From NCBI RefSeq assembly GCF_003029735.1, contig NZ_KZ686268.1, forward strand, positions 1,475,769 to 1,539,768: a stretch of 64,000 nucleotides of DNA, given 5' to 3'. Origin of the DNA: Pedobacter yulinensis (GTDB lineage: Bacteria; Bacteroidota; Bacteroidia; Sphingobacteriales; Sphingobacteriaceae). Position 1 is the stretch's first letter; each line of letters starts with the position of its first letter. The notes beneath the pieces are model-generated. The model worked only from the letters and a program-made list of their open reading frames with translations, was not told the origin of the DNA and searched no databases. The translations under genes were made by a program, and so were the position numbers. Positions 44,711 to 53,444 of the stretch are shown piece after piece.

Positions 44711-47400
44711 GAAATTTAGTCTTCATGCTGCTGATCTTCGTCTGCATTCAACTTCAGGCACAAGACCGCAAACTAACCCTTGATCTGCAGAAAAAGCCGT
44801 TAAAAATCCTGCTTAAAGAGATCGAACTGCAATGCGGGTATACCTTCGTCTATAGCGATGAGGTCATTTCAGACACGATGATTGTTTCTGTAAGCGCAGT
44901 TCGAAAGCCTGTTTCCCAGGTGCTCAATGCCGTTTTGCCTGAACAAATGCTTTTTTACCAACGGCTCTCCGAGCAGATGATCGTGATCGGGAGCAGCCGG
45001 CTGCTCCGGGAAACCATGGGTACAGGTAAGTACACCCTTATTTCCGGGCGGGTGGTCAACCAGAGCGGCAGAGCGGCTGTGCCATTCGCCACGATCTCGT
45101 TTTTTGAAAACAAAATGCACCTGAGCGGCGCGCTGAGCAATGAACAGGGGACTTTTTCGATTAACCAGAAAATGGAAGCGGGCAGACATTATAGCCTGAA
45201 AATATCATCGCTGGGTTACGAGACTGTAATGGTCAATGTGGCCGGTCCAGCTACAGACGCCGGTCAGATAGATCTGGGCGATATCCACCTGGAAGAAAAA
45301 GCGAAACGTTTAAAAGATGTAATGGTTAAGGGCGGTCAGCAACTCGTTGAATTGGATGGCTCGAACCTCATCTTCAATGTTTCAAGAAGTATGACCGCAC
45401 AGGGTACGAACGCGCTTGAGCTGCTGGGCCGGGCGCCGGGCGTGACTGTAAGCGCAGACAATACCATTTCGCTGAACGGCAAGGCTGGTGCCGCGGTGCT
45501 GATTGATGGGAAACAGACTTATCTTTCGGGCCGGGAAATTGCAGAGCTGCTCAAATCCATGTCTGCCTCAGACATCCGCTCGGTTGAGATCATCAACAGC
45601 CCAGGCCCGAGGTACGACGCATCTGGCACGGCTGGAATTATCAATGTTCGAACGGCAAAGTCTGCTGTGCAGGGCTTTAACGGTTCGCTGACCAGCGGTT
45701 TAAGTTATGGTGTTTACCTCAGAAATAACCAGGATCTTAGCCTGAACTACAAAAAAGACAAGCTTAGCATCTTTGGCAATTACAGCCACTTTATCGGCTA
45801 CTATTCTTATCTGTATGGAGCAGACCGCATGCAGCAGGGCATGTTTTACAACAGCTTTACCGACGATGTGGATAAGCGCAATAAGATGGGAACGCGCCTG
45901 GGTGCAGACTTTGCGATTGATCAGAAACACACGGTTGGTGTGCTGCTGAACGGGAATTTTCTGTTTGGCGGCGGCATTACCGATACCCGCACAGCTATTG
46001 GCCCGCTGCAAAGCATGACTACCGACCAGGTATTGACGGCAATTAACGATTATTATGCGCAGCAAACACAGCGGTATAATGTCAATGTCAACTACAAATA
46101 TGAAGACACGGCTGGCAGGGTGATCAATTTTGATGCAGATTATGGCGATTTTACAAAACGTTCGGGCAACCTGCAGTCAAACCGCTACAACTCGGCTGGG
46201 GGGCAGGTGCTCAGCGATAACCTGTACCGTTCTGTAAACGGTATTGATATTGGGCTCAGGGCCGTAAAGGTCGATTACACCACCAACTTTGCGAGAGGAA
46301 AACTGGAAACCGGCGCCAAATATTCCTCCGTATCGTCCGGAAATGACTCCAGGTTTCTTGAAATTGTTCCTGGCGCCGAGGTGCTTGACCAGACCCGCTC
46401 GAATGCGTTTGCTTTCCGGGAGGAAATAAGCAGCCTGTATGTGAATTACAAGCGAAAGCTCGGAAAATGGCAACTGGAGGGCGGGCTGCGCGCTGAGCAT
46501 TCGAAATCGTTAGGTGAACTGGCCACGATAAGCCCGATTTCGGGGAATGAGCGGTCTACCGGCCGGAAATATACCAACCTTTTTCCCTTTTTCTCCGCGA
46601 ATCTGAAGTCCTCGGCAGCACACAGTTTTTCGCTCAGTTATTCCAACCGCATCGATCGGCCTGCCTATCAGAACCTTAATCCTTTTATCTATTTGCTGGA
46701 TGAGCTGTCATTCTGGCAAGGCAACCCCTTTCTCAGGCCGCAGCTCAGTCACCGTGTCCTGCTGCAATATGCGTATAAAAGCGCCACCATTGCGGGGCTC
46801 AGTTACACGTACACAGACGACTTCAGTGTCGAGGTAACGGATACCATAGACCGGACGCGGGTGGTCATGGTTCCAAGAAACCTGGGCATTCAGCAGCACC
46901 TTGCCTTAACGCTCACGCAAACACTTCGCCCTTATGCCTGGTGGAACATTCTTTTCAACGGAACCGTTTTTGGCATTCACAACGACATCGACTTTGGCGC
47001 CGGGCGCAAACTTAACCTGAAGCAGGCCGCCGGACGGTTTAGTTTGCAGCAAACCTTCAAACTCCCGTTTAGGCTCAGTGGAGAGGTTATGGCATTTTAT
47101 AACTCCCGCCGCCTGTCGGGTGCAAACCAGTTTCCGCGGTCGACCAGCCAGGTTGATCTGGGGCTTCAGCGCAGTTTTATGAAAGACCGGGCCAGCCTGA
47201 GGCTGGTGTTCAGCGATATCTACAAGGGCAGCAGGGCCAGATCGACACAAAGTGTTGGCGACTTGTATGTATACAACTACAGCTATTTCGAGACCAGACA
47301 GGTTAAACTGAACTTCAGCTACCGCTGGGCAAGGGGCAGTTCGACCGGGCCGAGAAACCGGAGTTCGGCACTCGAAAATGAGAACGGCAGGATCAGGTGA
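44707..47400 (+). CDS. TonB-dependent receptor with STN signalling domain
   Basis: 897 residues. Signal peptide (ending at LQAQ), an STN domain (about 20-100: LTLDLQKKPLKILLKEIELQCGYTFVYSD), a CarboxypepD_reg-like domain (ISGRVVNQSGRAAVPFATISFFE), a plug (APGVTVSADNTISLNGKAGAAVLIDGKQ) and a barrel of the outer-membrane beta-barrel type 3 kind. It is not a SusC with a SusD partner, so the ligand is probably small, such as a siderophore or other metal complex; that is inference. The STN domain passes ligand binding to the FecR protein encoded just upstream. Confidence 0.92.
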   Translation: MRNLVFMLLIFVCIQLQAQDRKLTLDLQKKPLKILLKEIELQCGYTFVYSDEVISDTMIVSVSAVRKPVSQVLNAVLPEQMLFYQRLSEQMIVIGSSRLLRETMGTGKYTLISGRVVNQSGRAAVPFATISFFENKMHLSGALSNEQGTFSINQKMEAGRHYSLKISSLGYETVMVNVAGPATDAGQIDLGDIHLEEKAKRLKDVMVKGGQQLVELDGSNLIFNVSRSMTAQGTNALELLGRAPGVTVSADNTISLNGKAGAAVLIDGKQTYLSGREIAELLKSMSASDIRSVEIINSPGPRYDASGTAGIINVRTAKSAVQGFNGSLTSGLSYGVYLRNNQDLSLNYKKDKLSIFGNYSHFIGYYSYLYGADRMQQGMFYNSFTDDVDKRNKMGTRLGADFAIDQKHTVGVLLNGNFLFGGGITDTRTAIGPLQSMTTDQVLTAINDYYAQQTQRYNVNVNYKYEDTAGRVINFDADYGDFTKRSGNLQSNRYNSAGGQVLSDNLYRSVNGIDIGLRAVKVDYTTNFARGKLETGAKYSSVSSGNDSRFLEIVPGAEVLDQTRSNAFAFREEISSLYVNYKRKLGKWQLEGGLRAEHSKSLGELATISPISGNERSTGRKYTNLFPFFSANLKSSAAHSFSLSYSNRIDRPAYQNLNPFIYLLDELSFWQGNPFLRPQLSHRVLLQYAYKSATIAGLSYTYTDDFSVEVTDTIDRTRVVMVPRNLGIQQHLALTLTQTLRPYAWWNILFNGTVFGIHNDIDFGAGRKLNLKQAAGRFSLQQTFKLPFRLSGEVMAFYNSRRLSGANQFPRSTSQVDLGLQRSFMKDRASLRLVFSDIYKGSRARSTQSVGDLYVYNYSYFETRQVKLNFSYRWARGSSTGPRNRSSALENENGRIR

Positions 47401-47446
47401 TGAAATGGCGCCGGCGCCGGTTTGCAAGGCACCCGCGTAACAATGG

Positions 47447-48979
47447 TCAGCCTGGTGATCGGACCTGCGCACGTTCTTTTTCGCTTTCCGGCACCAGCGG
47501 GTAGAAATCCGAAATCAGCGATTTCAGCTCAAGTACGCCATGTTCCAGTTCCTTTTTTGTAAATCCGCTAAAGCCGAGCACGACGGCGTTACCGGCCGGG
47601 CCCAGGCTGTAGCGCTGAAGGCTGTGTAACACCATTCCCTGCGCCTGCGCCTTCGCACTCAGAAATTCGGCATCGAGATCGGGGTGCAGCCAGGCCACCA
47701 GGTGCATACCCGCCTCTGCCGGAACAGGTTTGACCAAGCCCGGCAAGTGCCGGCCAAGAAGAGAAACCAGCTCATCCTGGGCTGACTTGTAACGCAGCTT
47801 CATTTTTCGGATGTGCCGGCTGAAATGGCCGCCGGCTATGAACTGCGCGGCAATGGCCTGGCTGGCAATATTGCATTGGCCATCTATGGCAGATTTTGCA
47901 ATGGTGAATGCCCGTGCCAGTTCGCGGTTTGGTAAAACCAGGTACCCCAGGCGCAGGGCCGGGAACAGCACTTTACTCAGGCTTCCGAGGTACACAACGT
48001 TGCCGGCCGTATCAAGACCCTGCAGGGCCGGCAGCGGCCGGCTGTTGTACCTGAACTCACTGTCATAATCGTCTTCAATAATCCACATGCCCTGTGCAGC
48101 GGCATAGTTGAGAAGCCTGACCCGGGCGTCAAGCGAGAGCGTGCTGCCCAGCGGAAACTGGTGCGAAGGCGTTACATAAGCGAGTTTTGCCCCCGGGTAA
48201 TGCGCTATGGCGTAGTCCAGGTCCATGCCATGTTCGCCCACGGGAATGGCGCAGGTCTTTCCCCCAAAGCGCTGGATGGCCGATTTTGCTCCGTTGTAAC
48301 CCGGCTCTTCCATCCAGCAGGCGTCGCCCGGACCAATCAGCAACTCGGCCGCCAGGTGGATGGCTTGCCGGGAACCATGGGTGATCAGGATGTTTTCTGC
48401 CTCGCAATGAATGGACCGGCTGATGCGTAAATGGGCGGCCAGCGCCTCCCGTAAAGGCAGGTATCCCTGCGCGTCGTCATAACCCAGGTGCAGGCGGTGA
48501 AGGTCACGGTGCACCGCATTCGCCAGCCTGGTCCAGGTATCAAAAGGGAAACTGCTCACCAGGGGTACAGAAATCTGGAAGGGGCGAATTTCTTCCAGGC
48601 TGCTCTCATGTCCGCCGAAGGCTTCGTTCAGCCCCAGCGGTCTTTTTATTTGCCGCAGTGCCGGCTCGGGTGGGGGTATGGCTGCGGCAGACCGGCGCGA
48701 CAGGTTGCGCAGGCCTTCGCTTACAAAAGTTCCCGAACCTGTCTTTCCCGACAGAAAACCCTCGATCAGCAGTTGTTCAAAAACATGCAGGACCGTGTTC
48801 CGCGCAATGCCCAGTTCAACCGCCAGGTCGCGGGTAGAGGGAAGCCTGTCGCCGGGCCTGAGCATTCCCCCGAGCAATGCATTGCGCAGTTGGGTATAAA
48901 GTTGCCGGCCCAGCGACTGCTGTTTATTTCGCTCCAGCGTGATGAAGGTAAGGAGGATCTGCGGCGGAATCTTGGTCAT
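47447..48979 (-). CDS. MocR/PdxR-type regulator (GntR helix-turn-helix fused to aminotransferase)
   Basis: 510 residues. Residues 1-80 form a GntR winged helix (LYTQLRNALLGGMLRPGDRLPSTRDLAVELGIARNTVLHVFEQL); the rest is a fold-type I aminotransferase domain with the PLP lysine in LGSLSKVLFPALRLGYL and the THGSRQAIHLAAELL segment. Such proteins sense PLP-amine adducts. I chose ATG 48979, preceded by AAGGAA, over a start at 49021 that adds a Lys-rich leader. It diverges from an ATP-grasp gene 88 bp away, the usual arrangement of a MocR regulator and its target. Confidence 0.9.
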   Translation of the reverse strand: MTKIPPQILLTFITLERNKQQSLGRQLYTQLRNALLGGMLRPGDRLPSTRDLAVELGIARNTVLHVFEQLLIEGFLSGKTGSGTFVSEGLRNLSRRSAAAIPPPEPALRQIKRPLGLNEAFGGHESSLEEIRPFQISVPLVSSFPFDTWTRLANAVHRDLHRLHLGYDDAQGYLPLREALAAHLRISRSIHCEAENILITHGSRQAIHLAAELLIGPGDACWMEEPGYNGAKSAIQRFGGKTCAIPVGEHGMDLDYAIAHYPGAKLAYVTPSHQFPLGSTLSLDARVRLLNYAAAQGMWIIEDDYDSEFRYNSRPLPALQGLDTAGNVVYLGSLSKVLFPALRLGYLVLPNRELARAFTIAKSAIDGQCNIASQAIAAQFIAGGHFSRHIRKMKLRYKSAQDELVSLLGRHLPGLVKPVPAEAGMHLVAWLHPDLDAEFLSAKAQAQGMVLHSLQRYSLGPAGNAVVLGFSGFTKKELEHGVLELKSLISDFYPLVPESEKERAQVRSPG

Positions 48980-49012
48980 AAGTGGTTCCTTCTTTTTTAT
49001 CGTAATGGTTCT

Positions 49013-49042
49013 TTTGCCCAAGCCAATTTAAAATTATTTTTG
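49013..49042 (+). promoter_or_regulatory. Promoter of the ATP-grasp gene
   Basis: TTTG (49013-49016), 18 bp, TATTTTTG (49035-49042), 25 bp before the ATG. The MocR operator should lie in the same 88-bp gap. Confidence 0.6.
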
Positions 49043-49067
49043 GTGGCAACAAAAAGCCTGACAGCCA

Positions 49068-49961
49068 ATGACACCGCGAACAAAACTTGCCCTGATTACA
49101 TTCCGCCCGCCTGCAGGAACTGTGTACGACACGCTTTTCAGCGAAGATGAACACCTCGCTGCTGTTTTACATCAGAAGGGGTTCGAAGTTTCGCGTGTGG
49201 CCTGGGATGCAGAAGGAGCAGATTGGACGGTCTTTGACCTTGCCTTCATTCGTTCGCCCTGGGACTACCACCACCGGTACACTGAATTTATGGAATGGTT
49301 GGAACGCATGGAAAAAAGTGGGCTCCCGATGTTTAATCCTTACGCGATGCTGCGCTGGAACAGTGACAAGCACTACCTGCAGCACATTGGCAGTGCCGGG
49401 TTGCCGGTCATTCCCTCTGTTTTCCTGGAAAAGGGCACAAGTCCGGATTTGGCTGCCCTGTTTGACAGGCTCGGCTGCGAAAAACTTATCATTAAACCCT
49501 GCGTTAGCGGGGGTGCGCGAAATACCAGGGTACTCGAAAGGCCGACGGTCCATACAACTTCCGGCGAGATCAATTCCTGGCTTCGTGCTGAAAGTTACCT
49601 TGTACAGCCTTTTATGGAAGAGGTTAAGGAAGGCGAATGGTCGTTTCTGTTTTTTAACGGGCAGTTCAGTCACTCGGTACTTAAGGTTCCGAAATCGGGC
49701 GATTTCAGGGTGCAGCATACCCACGGCGGCTCCATTCTCAGGCCAGATCCTGCCCCTGAACACCTGGAACAGGCAGCGGCCTATGTGCAGGCCTTCGCTG
49801 CAGGCAGCCTGTATGCCCGGGTTGATGCAATTGCCACAACCAGCGGACTGCAGTTGATGGAACTCGAACTGATCGAACCTTACCTTTTTCTGGAAAATGC
49901 ATCCGGGTCTGCAGAAGCTTTTGCCGATGCGCTGACCGTGCTGCTTTCAACCACCCGATAG
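49068..49961 (+). CDS. ATP-grasp domain protein
   Basis: 297 residues. N-terminal preATP-grasp part (RTKLALITFRPP), then the ATP-grasp core with CEKLIIKPCVSGGARNT (the nucleotide-binding loop), VQPFMEEVKEGEWSFLFFNG and the Mg-binding end MELELIEPYLFLEN. It resembles the RimK/glutathione-synthetase-like ligases that join an amine to a carboxylate through an acyl phosphate, but the substrate pair is unknown. Divergent from MocR, so likely induced by a vitamin B6- or amine-related signal. Confidence 0.85.
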   Translation: MTPRTKLALITFRPPAGTVYDTLFSEDEHLAAVLHQKGFEVSRVAWDAEGADWTVFDLAFIRSPWDYHHRYTEFMEWLERMEKSGLPMFNPYAMLRWNSDKHYLQHIGSAGLPVIPSVFLEKGTSPDLAALFDRLGCEKLIIKPCVSGGARNTRVLERPTVHTTSGEINSWLRAESYLVQPFMEEVKEGEWSFLFFNGQFSHSVLKVPKSGDFRVQHTHGGSILRPDPAPEHLEQAAAYVQAFAAGSLYARVDAIATTSGLQLMELELIEPYLFLENASGSAEAFADALTVLLSTTR

Positions 49962-50048
49962 GCCGGCAGATTAGAGTCCGGCCCCGCCAAATCTGAATAC
50001 CCTACAGGTTAACGAGGCGCAGCATGTTAAACTATTAAATCTACCTAT

Positions 50049-50079
50049 TTTGTAGTTTTAATTTTAGTTTTTACATTTG
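50049..50079 (+). promoter_or_regulatory. Promoter of the sulfatase SusCD operon
   Basis: TTTG (50049-50052), 19 bp, TACATTTG (50072-50079). Transcription would start near 50086, giving a leader of about 240 nt before the ATG at 50329. I see no known riboswitch in that leader. Confidence 0.6.
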
Positions 50080-50220
50080 GCGCATGATAACTCCATTTTA
50101 CGCGCATTTCAGCAAGCATCCCCCCAACGGTTTCCAGGTAAATTTTTGTCGCCTGCGGCGGCAATCCATTCAGTTCAGATGTGTTATTGAAATTCCTTTG
50201 CAGCGGTCTCGCCTGTAAAG

Positions 50221-50315
50221 AAAAATAAAAAAGGGAAGCCAGGGCTTCCCTGGATTTAAGCATCGTAATCAGGTCTCAGATTGGCGTCGGGCCTGCTTAC
50301 AAATTACCTGTAAAC
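50221..50315 (-). ncRNA. Candidate antisense small RNA in the susC leader
   Basis: On the minus strand, a -7 box TATTTTTG (50329 to 50322) is followed, about 65-85 bases on, by a strong intrinsic terminator: AGGGAAGC pairs with GCTTCCCT (50251-50244 with 50239-50232), then TTTTTTATTTTT. No gene ends here on that strand, so the terminator needs a local transcript. The product of about 95 nt would be fully complementary to the susC leader. Similar PUL-linked antisense RNAs are known in Bacteroides. The -33 element is not well spaced, so the start is tentative. Confidence 0.45.
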
Positions 50316-50328
50316 CCAATTCAAAAAT

Positions 50329-53300
50329 ATGCATATTCAGCAAGAAAACCGAGGGGTTTTCATTTCGGCGACCCGGTTACCGGGAAAGATCCGACGAACC
50401 TGTATCCTGTTGTTTTCCCTTTTACTCGCCTCGAGACTTCACGGTCAAAACCAGCCTGTCATTCATGCCAACCTGCAGGGGCAGGTTGTCGACATGAAGA
50501 CAAAAGAACCACTTATTGGCGCTACTGTCCGCATAAAAGGAACGACGAATGGCGCAACAACAGATGTTTCCGGGAAATTTACGCTTGTTACCGGGCAGAA
50601 GCTGCCATTTGTCCTGGAAGTAAATTATGTAGGTTATGAACCGGCAGAAGTGCAGGTAGCTGCAAGTCCGGCAGTCATTGCCCTTCGCGAGCTGAACCAC
50701 AACCTGAACGATGTGGTGGTTGTGGGGTATGGTACGCAAAAAAAGGTAAACCTGACCGGTTCGATAGCTACTGTAGACCAGAAAACACTGGCGAACCGTC
50801 CCATTACCAATGCCAGCCAGGCACTTCAGAATGTGCCTGGTGTATTTACCAACCAAACCAAAGGCCGGCCTGGTGCCGATGGCGCGGCCATCCGCATCAG
50901 GGGCAGCGGTACACTGAACAACAACAACCCGCTGGTATTGGTCGATGGTATTGAATATCCGCTTGGAGATATTAATCCGAACGACATCGAAAGCATCACT
51001 GTATTGAAGGATGCTGCTTCGGCCGCTATTTATGGCAACCGTGCCGCGAATGGGGTTATTCTGGTGAAAACGAAAGGTGGAAAAAAGGGTGTGTTCAGCC
51101 TGGACTACAGCTTTTATGCGGGTTCGCAGCGGGCCACGCAATTTCCCGATGCGGTAACGAATACGGTAGATTACATGGAGGGAAAAAACCGGGCACTGGC
51201 AAACGAGGGCAAGCCTGCAGAGAGCAGTCTGGCATTAATAGAGGAATTCAGAAATGGGACCGATCCTTTTATTTATCCAAATACCGATTGGTTCAAGCTC
51301 ATGTTTCGCAGTGCAGCCATCCAGGAACATAACCTGCGCGTGTCGGGAGGCAGCGAGAAAACAACATTCTCGGTTTCCCTGGGGTACCTTGACCAGGACG
51401 GAATCATGATCGAGACTTCCGGCAAACGTTACGCATTAAATGCAAACGTTAATGCCGATCTGACAAAAAAATTGCGCATCGGCGCAGGAATTACCGGCAA
51501 TTTCTGGTACAGCAAAGAAAGCGCTTACAGCGCAGACGATGGGAATGGGGAAGGCGGGCTTATGGGCCTGACTTACCGGGGCCTGCCCTTTCAAACACCC
51601 TATGCACAGGATGGCAGTTATGCCGACCAGTGGATCCGTGTGCCTGGCCATAATTTTTTCAGGAATCCGGTCGCTCTATCCAGAGAGGGCTTTAACAAAA
51701 AAGACCAGTTCCGTACGCTTGCCAACCTCTTTGGCGAATACCAGTTGCCTTTCAATATCCGGTATAAAACGACCCTTGCCGCTAACCTCATGTACGGCAT
51801 CAACAAATACAATTACCCCGCCATCAACCTGAAAAACCCGAAGACGGGTGTCGTTACGCCTATTGGTAACACACCGGCACGGGGCGTCAGACAGGCTAGC
51901 GAAAATGCCATCAACCTGACCAATTTCCATACGCTAACCTGGGAGCAGCGTTTTGGGCAGCATGCATTGAATGCACTGGCCGGCTTCAGTATGGAACGTT
52001 TCAGTGATGCAGATTTCTCTGCTTATAATCAGGGCTACCTGGGCAATGATCTGGAAGAGTTGAATGCCGGCAGCAGCTCGCCGCAAGTGAGCGGTCGTTC
52101 GGGACTTTCCAAACTTCAGTCTTACTTCGGCAGGCTCAATTACAATTACCGCGAGCGTTATTTGCTCGAGGCCAATTTCAGGTATGACGGCTCTTCGCGA
52201 TTTGCACGCGGCCGGCGCTGGGGGTTTTTCCCGTCGTTCTCTGCCGGATGGCGACTCAGCGAGGAAACTTTCCTGAAAGAAACCGGCATTTTTGACAACC
52301 TGAAGCTCCGCGCCTCCTATGGCCGGCTGGGTAACCAGAACCTGCCGCTTTTCAGTTATGTAGATGCCATCAGCCTGGGCCAGAATTACAATTTTAATGG
52401 TTCGGTCGTAAGCGGCGCGGCCATTACGCAGGTCGCTGATCCGAACATTACCTGGGAAACCACAGACATGACCGACATTGGCCTGGAAGCTGCCTTTTTT
52501 AAAGGGCGGTTTCATGTAGAGTTCGACTGGTTCAACAAGGAAACAACAAATATTCTGCGGCAAATCAGCATTCCCGCGCAGGTGGGGAACCTTGCAGGAC
52601 CGGTGCGCAATATCGGTGCGGTGTCTAACCGGGGTTATGAGGTTACGGCTGGCTGGAAAGATGCCTTTACCAACTTCAGGTATAACATCGAGGCCAACCT
52701 GACACAAGTTACAAACCGGGTCACCAACCTGAATGGACAACGGTACTTTGGGAGCAATACGGTGATCCAGGAAGGTTCTGCAATCGATTCTTTTTTCGGG
52801 CTTGAAGCTGAAGGCATTTTTCAGTCTGCTGCCGAAGTGGCCGCGCATGCGTTTCAGAACAGCGGTACGCAGGCCGGCGACCTGAAATACCGCGATGTAG
52901 ATGGCAACGGCGTGGTTGACAACAATGATCGTGTCGTGGTCGGCAACAGCATACCCAGGTTTGTGTACGGCTTTTCAGGCGGTATTGGCTGGAAGGGCTT
53001 TGACTTTAGTTTTATTTTCCAGGGTTTGCAGGATGTAGATACCTACCTGACCGGCAACCTGGCACAGCCCTTCAAGAATGGCGCAGGGGTAACCCGCGAG
53101 TGGCTTACAGATTCCTGGACCCCGCAGCAGCCGTCGGCCCGGCTTCCGCGTCTGACCACTTCGAACGGTTACCCGCAAAACTTTCAGACCTCGGGCTTCT
53201 GGGTTCGCGATGCCTCTTACCTGCGACTGAAAAATGTGCAGCTGGCCTATACTTTTCCGCAGCAGTGGACTGCAAAAGCGGGCATTGCCCAGATCAAAGT

Positions 53301-53439
53301 GTTTGTTAATGCCCAGAATTACCTGACCATTACGAACTTCGAGTTCAGCGATCCCGAGCGCAACCTGACCCGCGCTGATCTGGTCGAGTATCCAAACGCA
53401 AAAACCCTGACCGCGGGGCTGAACCTTTCCCTTAAATAA
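50329..53439 (+). CDS. SusC/RagA-type TonB-linked outer membrane protein
   Basis: 1036 residues. The N-terminus has a signal peptide after a basic start (CILLFSLLLASRLHGQ), then a CarboxypepD_reg-like domain (LQGQVVDMKTKEPLIGATVRIKGTTNGA), the SusC motif NDVVVVGYGTQKK, the plug with IRGSGTLNNNNPLVLVDG and SITVLKDAASAAIYGNRAANGVILVKTK, then the barrel. No STN domain. It is the import channel of an operon that also contains SusD, a sulfatase and a TauE-type transporter (gaps of 5, 4 and 26 bp). Confidence 0.95.
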   Translation: MHIQQENRGVFISATRLPGKIRRTCILLFSLLLASRLHGQNQPVIHANLQGQVVDMKTKEPLIGATVRIKGTTNGATTDVSGKFTLVTGQKLPFVLEVNYVGYEPAEVQVAASPAVIALRELNHNLNDVVVVGYGTQKKVNLTGSIATVDQKTLANRPITNASQALQNVPGVFTNQTKGRPGADGAAIRIRGSGTLNNNNPLVLVDGIEYPLGDINPNDIESITVLKDAASAAIYGNRAANGVILVKTKGGKKGVFSLDYSFYAGSQRATQFPDAVTNTVDYMEGKNRALANEGKPAESSLALIEEFRNGTDPFIYPNTDWFKLMFRSAAIQEHNLRVSGGSEKTTFSVSLGYLDQDGIMIETSGKRYALNANVNADLTKKLRIGAGITGNFWYSKESAYSADDGNGEGGLMGLTYRGLPFQTPYAQDGSYADQWIRVPGHNFFRNPVALSREGFNKKDQFRTLANLFGEYQLPFNIRYKTTLAANLMYGINKYNYPAINLKNPKTGVVTPIGNTPARGVRQASENAINLTNFHTLTWEQRFGQHALNALAGFSMERFSDADFSAYNQGYLGNDLEELNAGSSSPQVSGRSGLSKLQSYFGRLNYNYRERYLLEANFRYDGSSRFARGRRWGFFPSFSAGWRLSEETFLKETGIFDNLKLRASYGRLGNQNLPLFSYVDAISLGQNYNFNGSVVSGAAITQVADPNITWETTDMTDIGLEAAFFKGRFHVEFDWFNKETTNILRQISIPAQVGNLAGPVRNIGAVSNRGYEVTAGWKDAFTNFRYNIEANLTQVTNRVTNLNGQRYFGSNTVIQEGSAIDSFFGLEAEGIFQSAAEVAAHAFQNSGTQAGDLKYRDVDGNGVVDNNDRVVVGNSIPRFVYGFSGGIGWKGFDFSFIFQGLQDVDTYLTGNLAQPFKNGAGVTREWLTDSWTPQQPSARLPRLTTSNGYPQNFQTSGFWVRDASYLRLKNVQLAYTFPQQWTAKAGIAQIKVFVNAQNYLTITNFEFSDPERNLTRADLVEYPNAKTLTAGLNLSLK

Positions 53440-53444
53440 TCACC

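Noticed and set aside
50045..50263. 72-codon minus-strand frame in the susC leader
   Set aside because: It starts upstream of the minus-strand terminator and runs through it, has no family likeness, and overlaps the plus-strand promoter. The small RNA is a better explanation of the region.
50086..50328. Known riboswitch in the susC leader
   Set aside because: I could not match the leader to cobalamin, TPP, SAM or other familiar aptamer cores; the only strong hairpin works as a minus-strand terminator.
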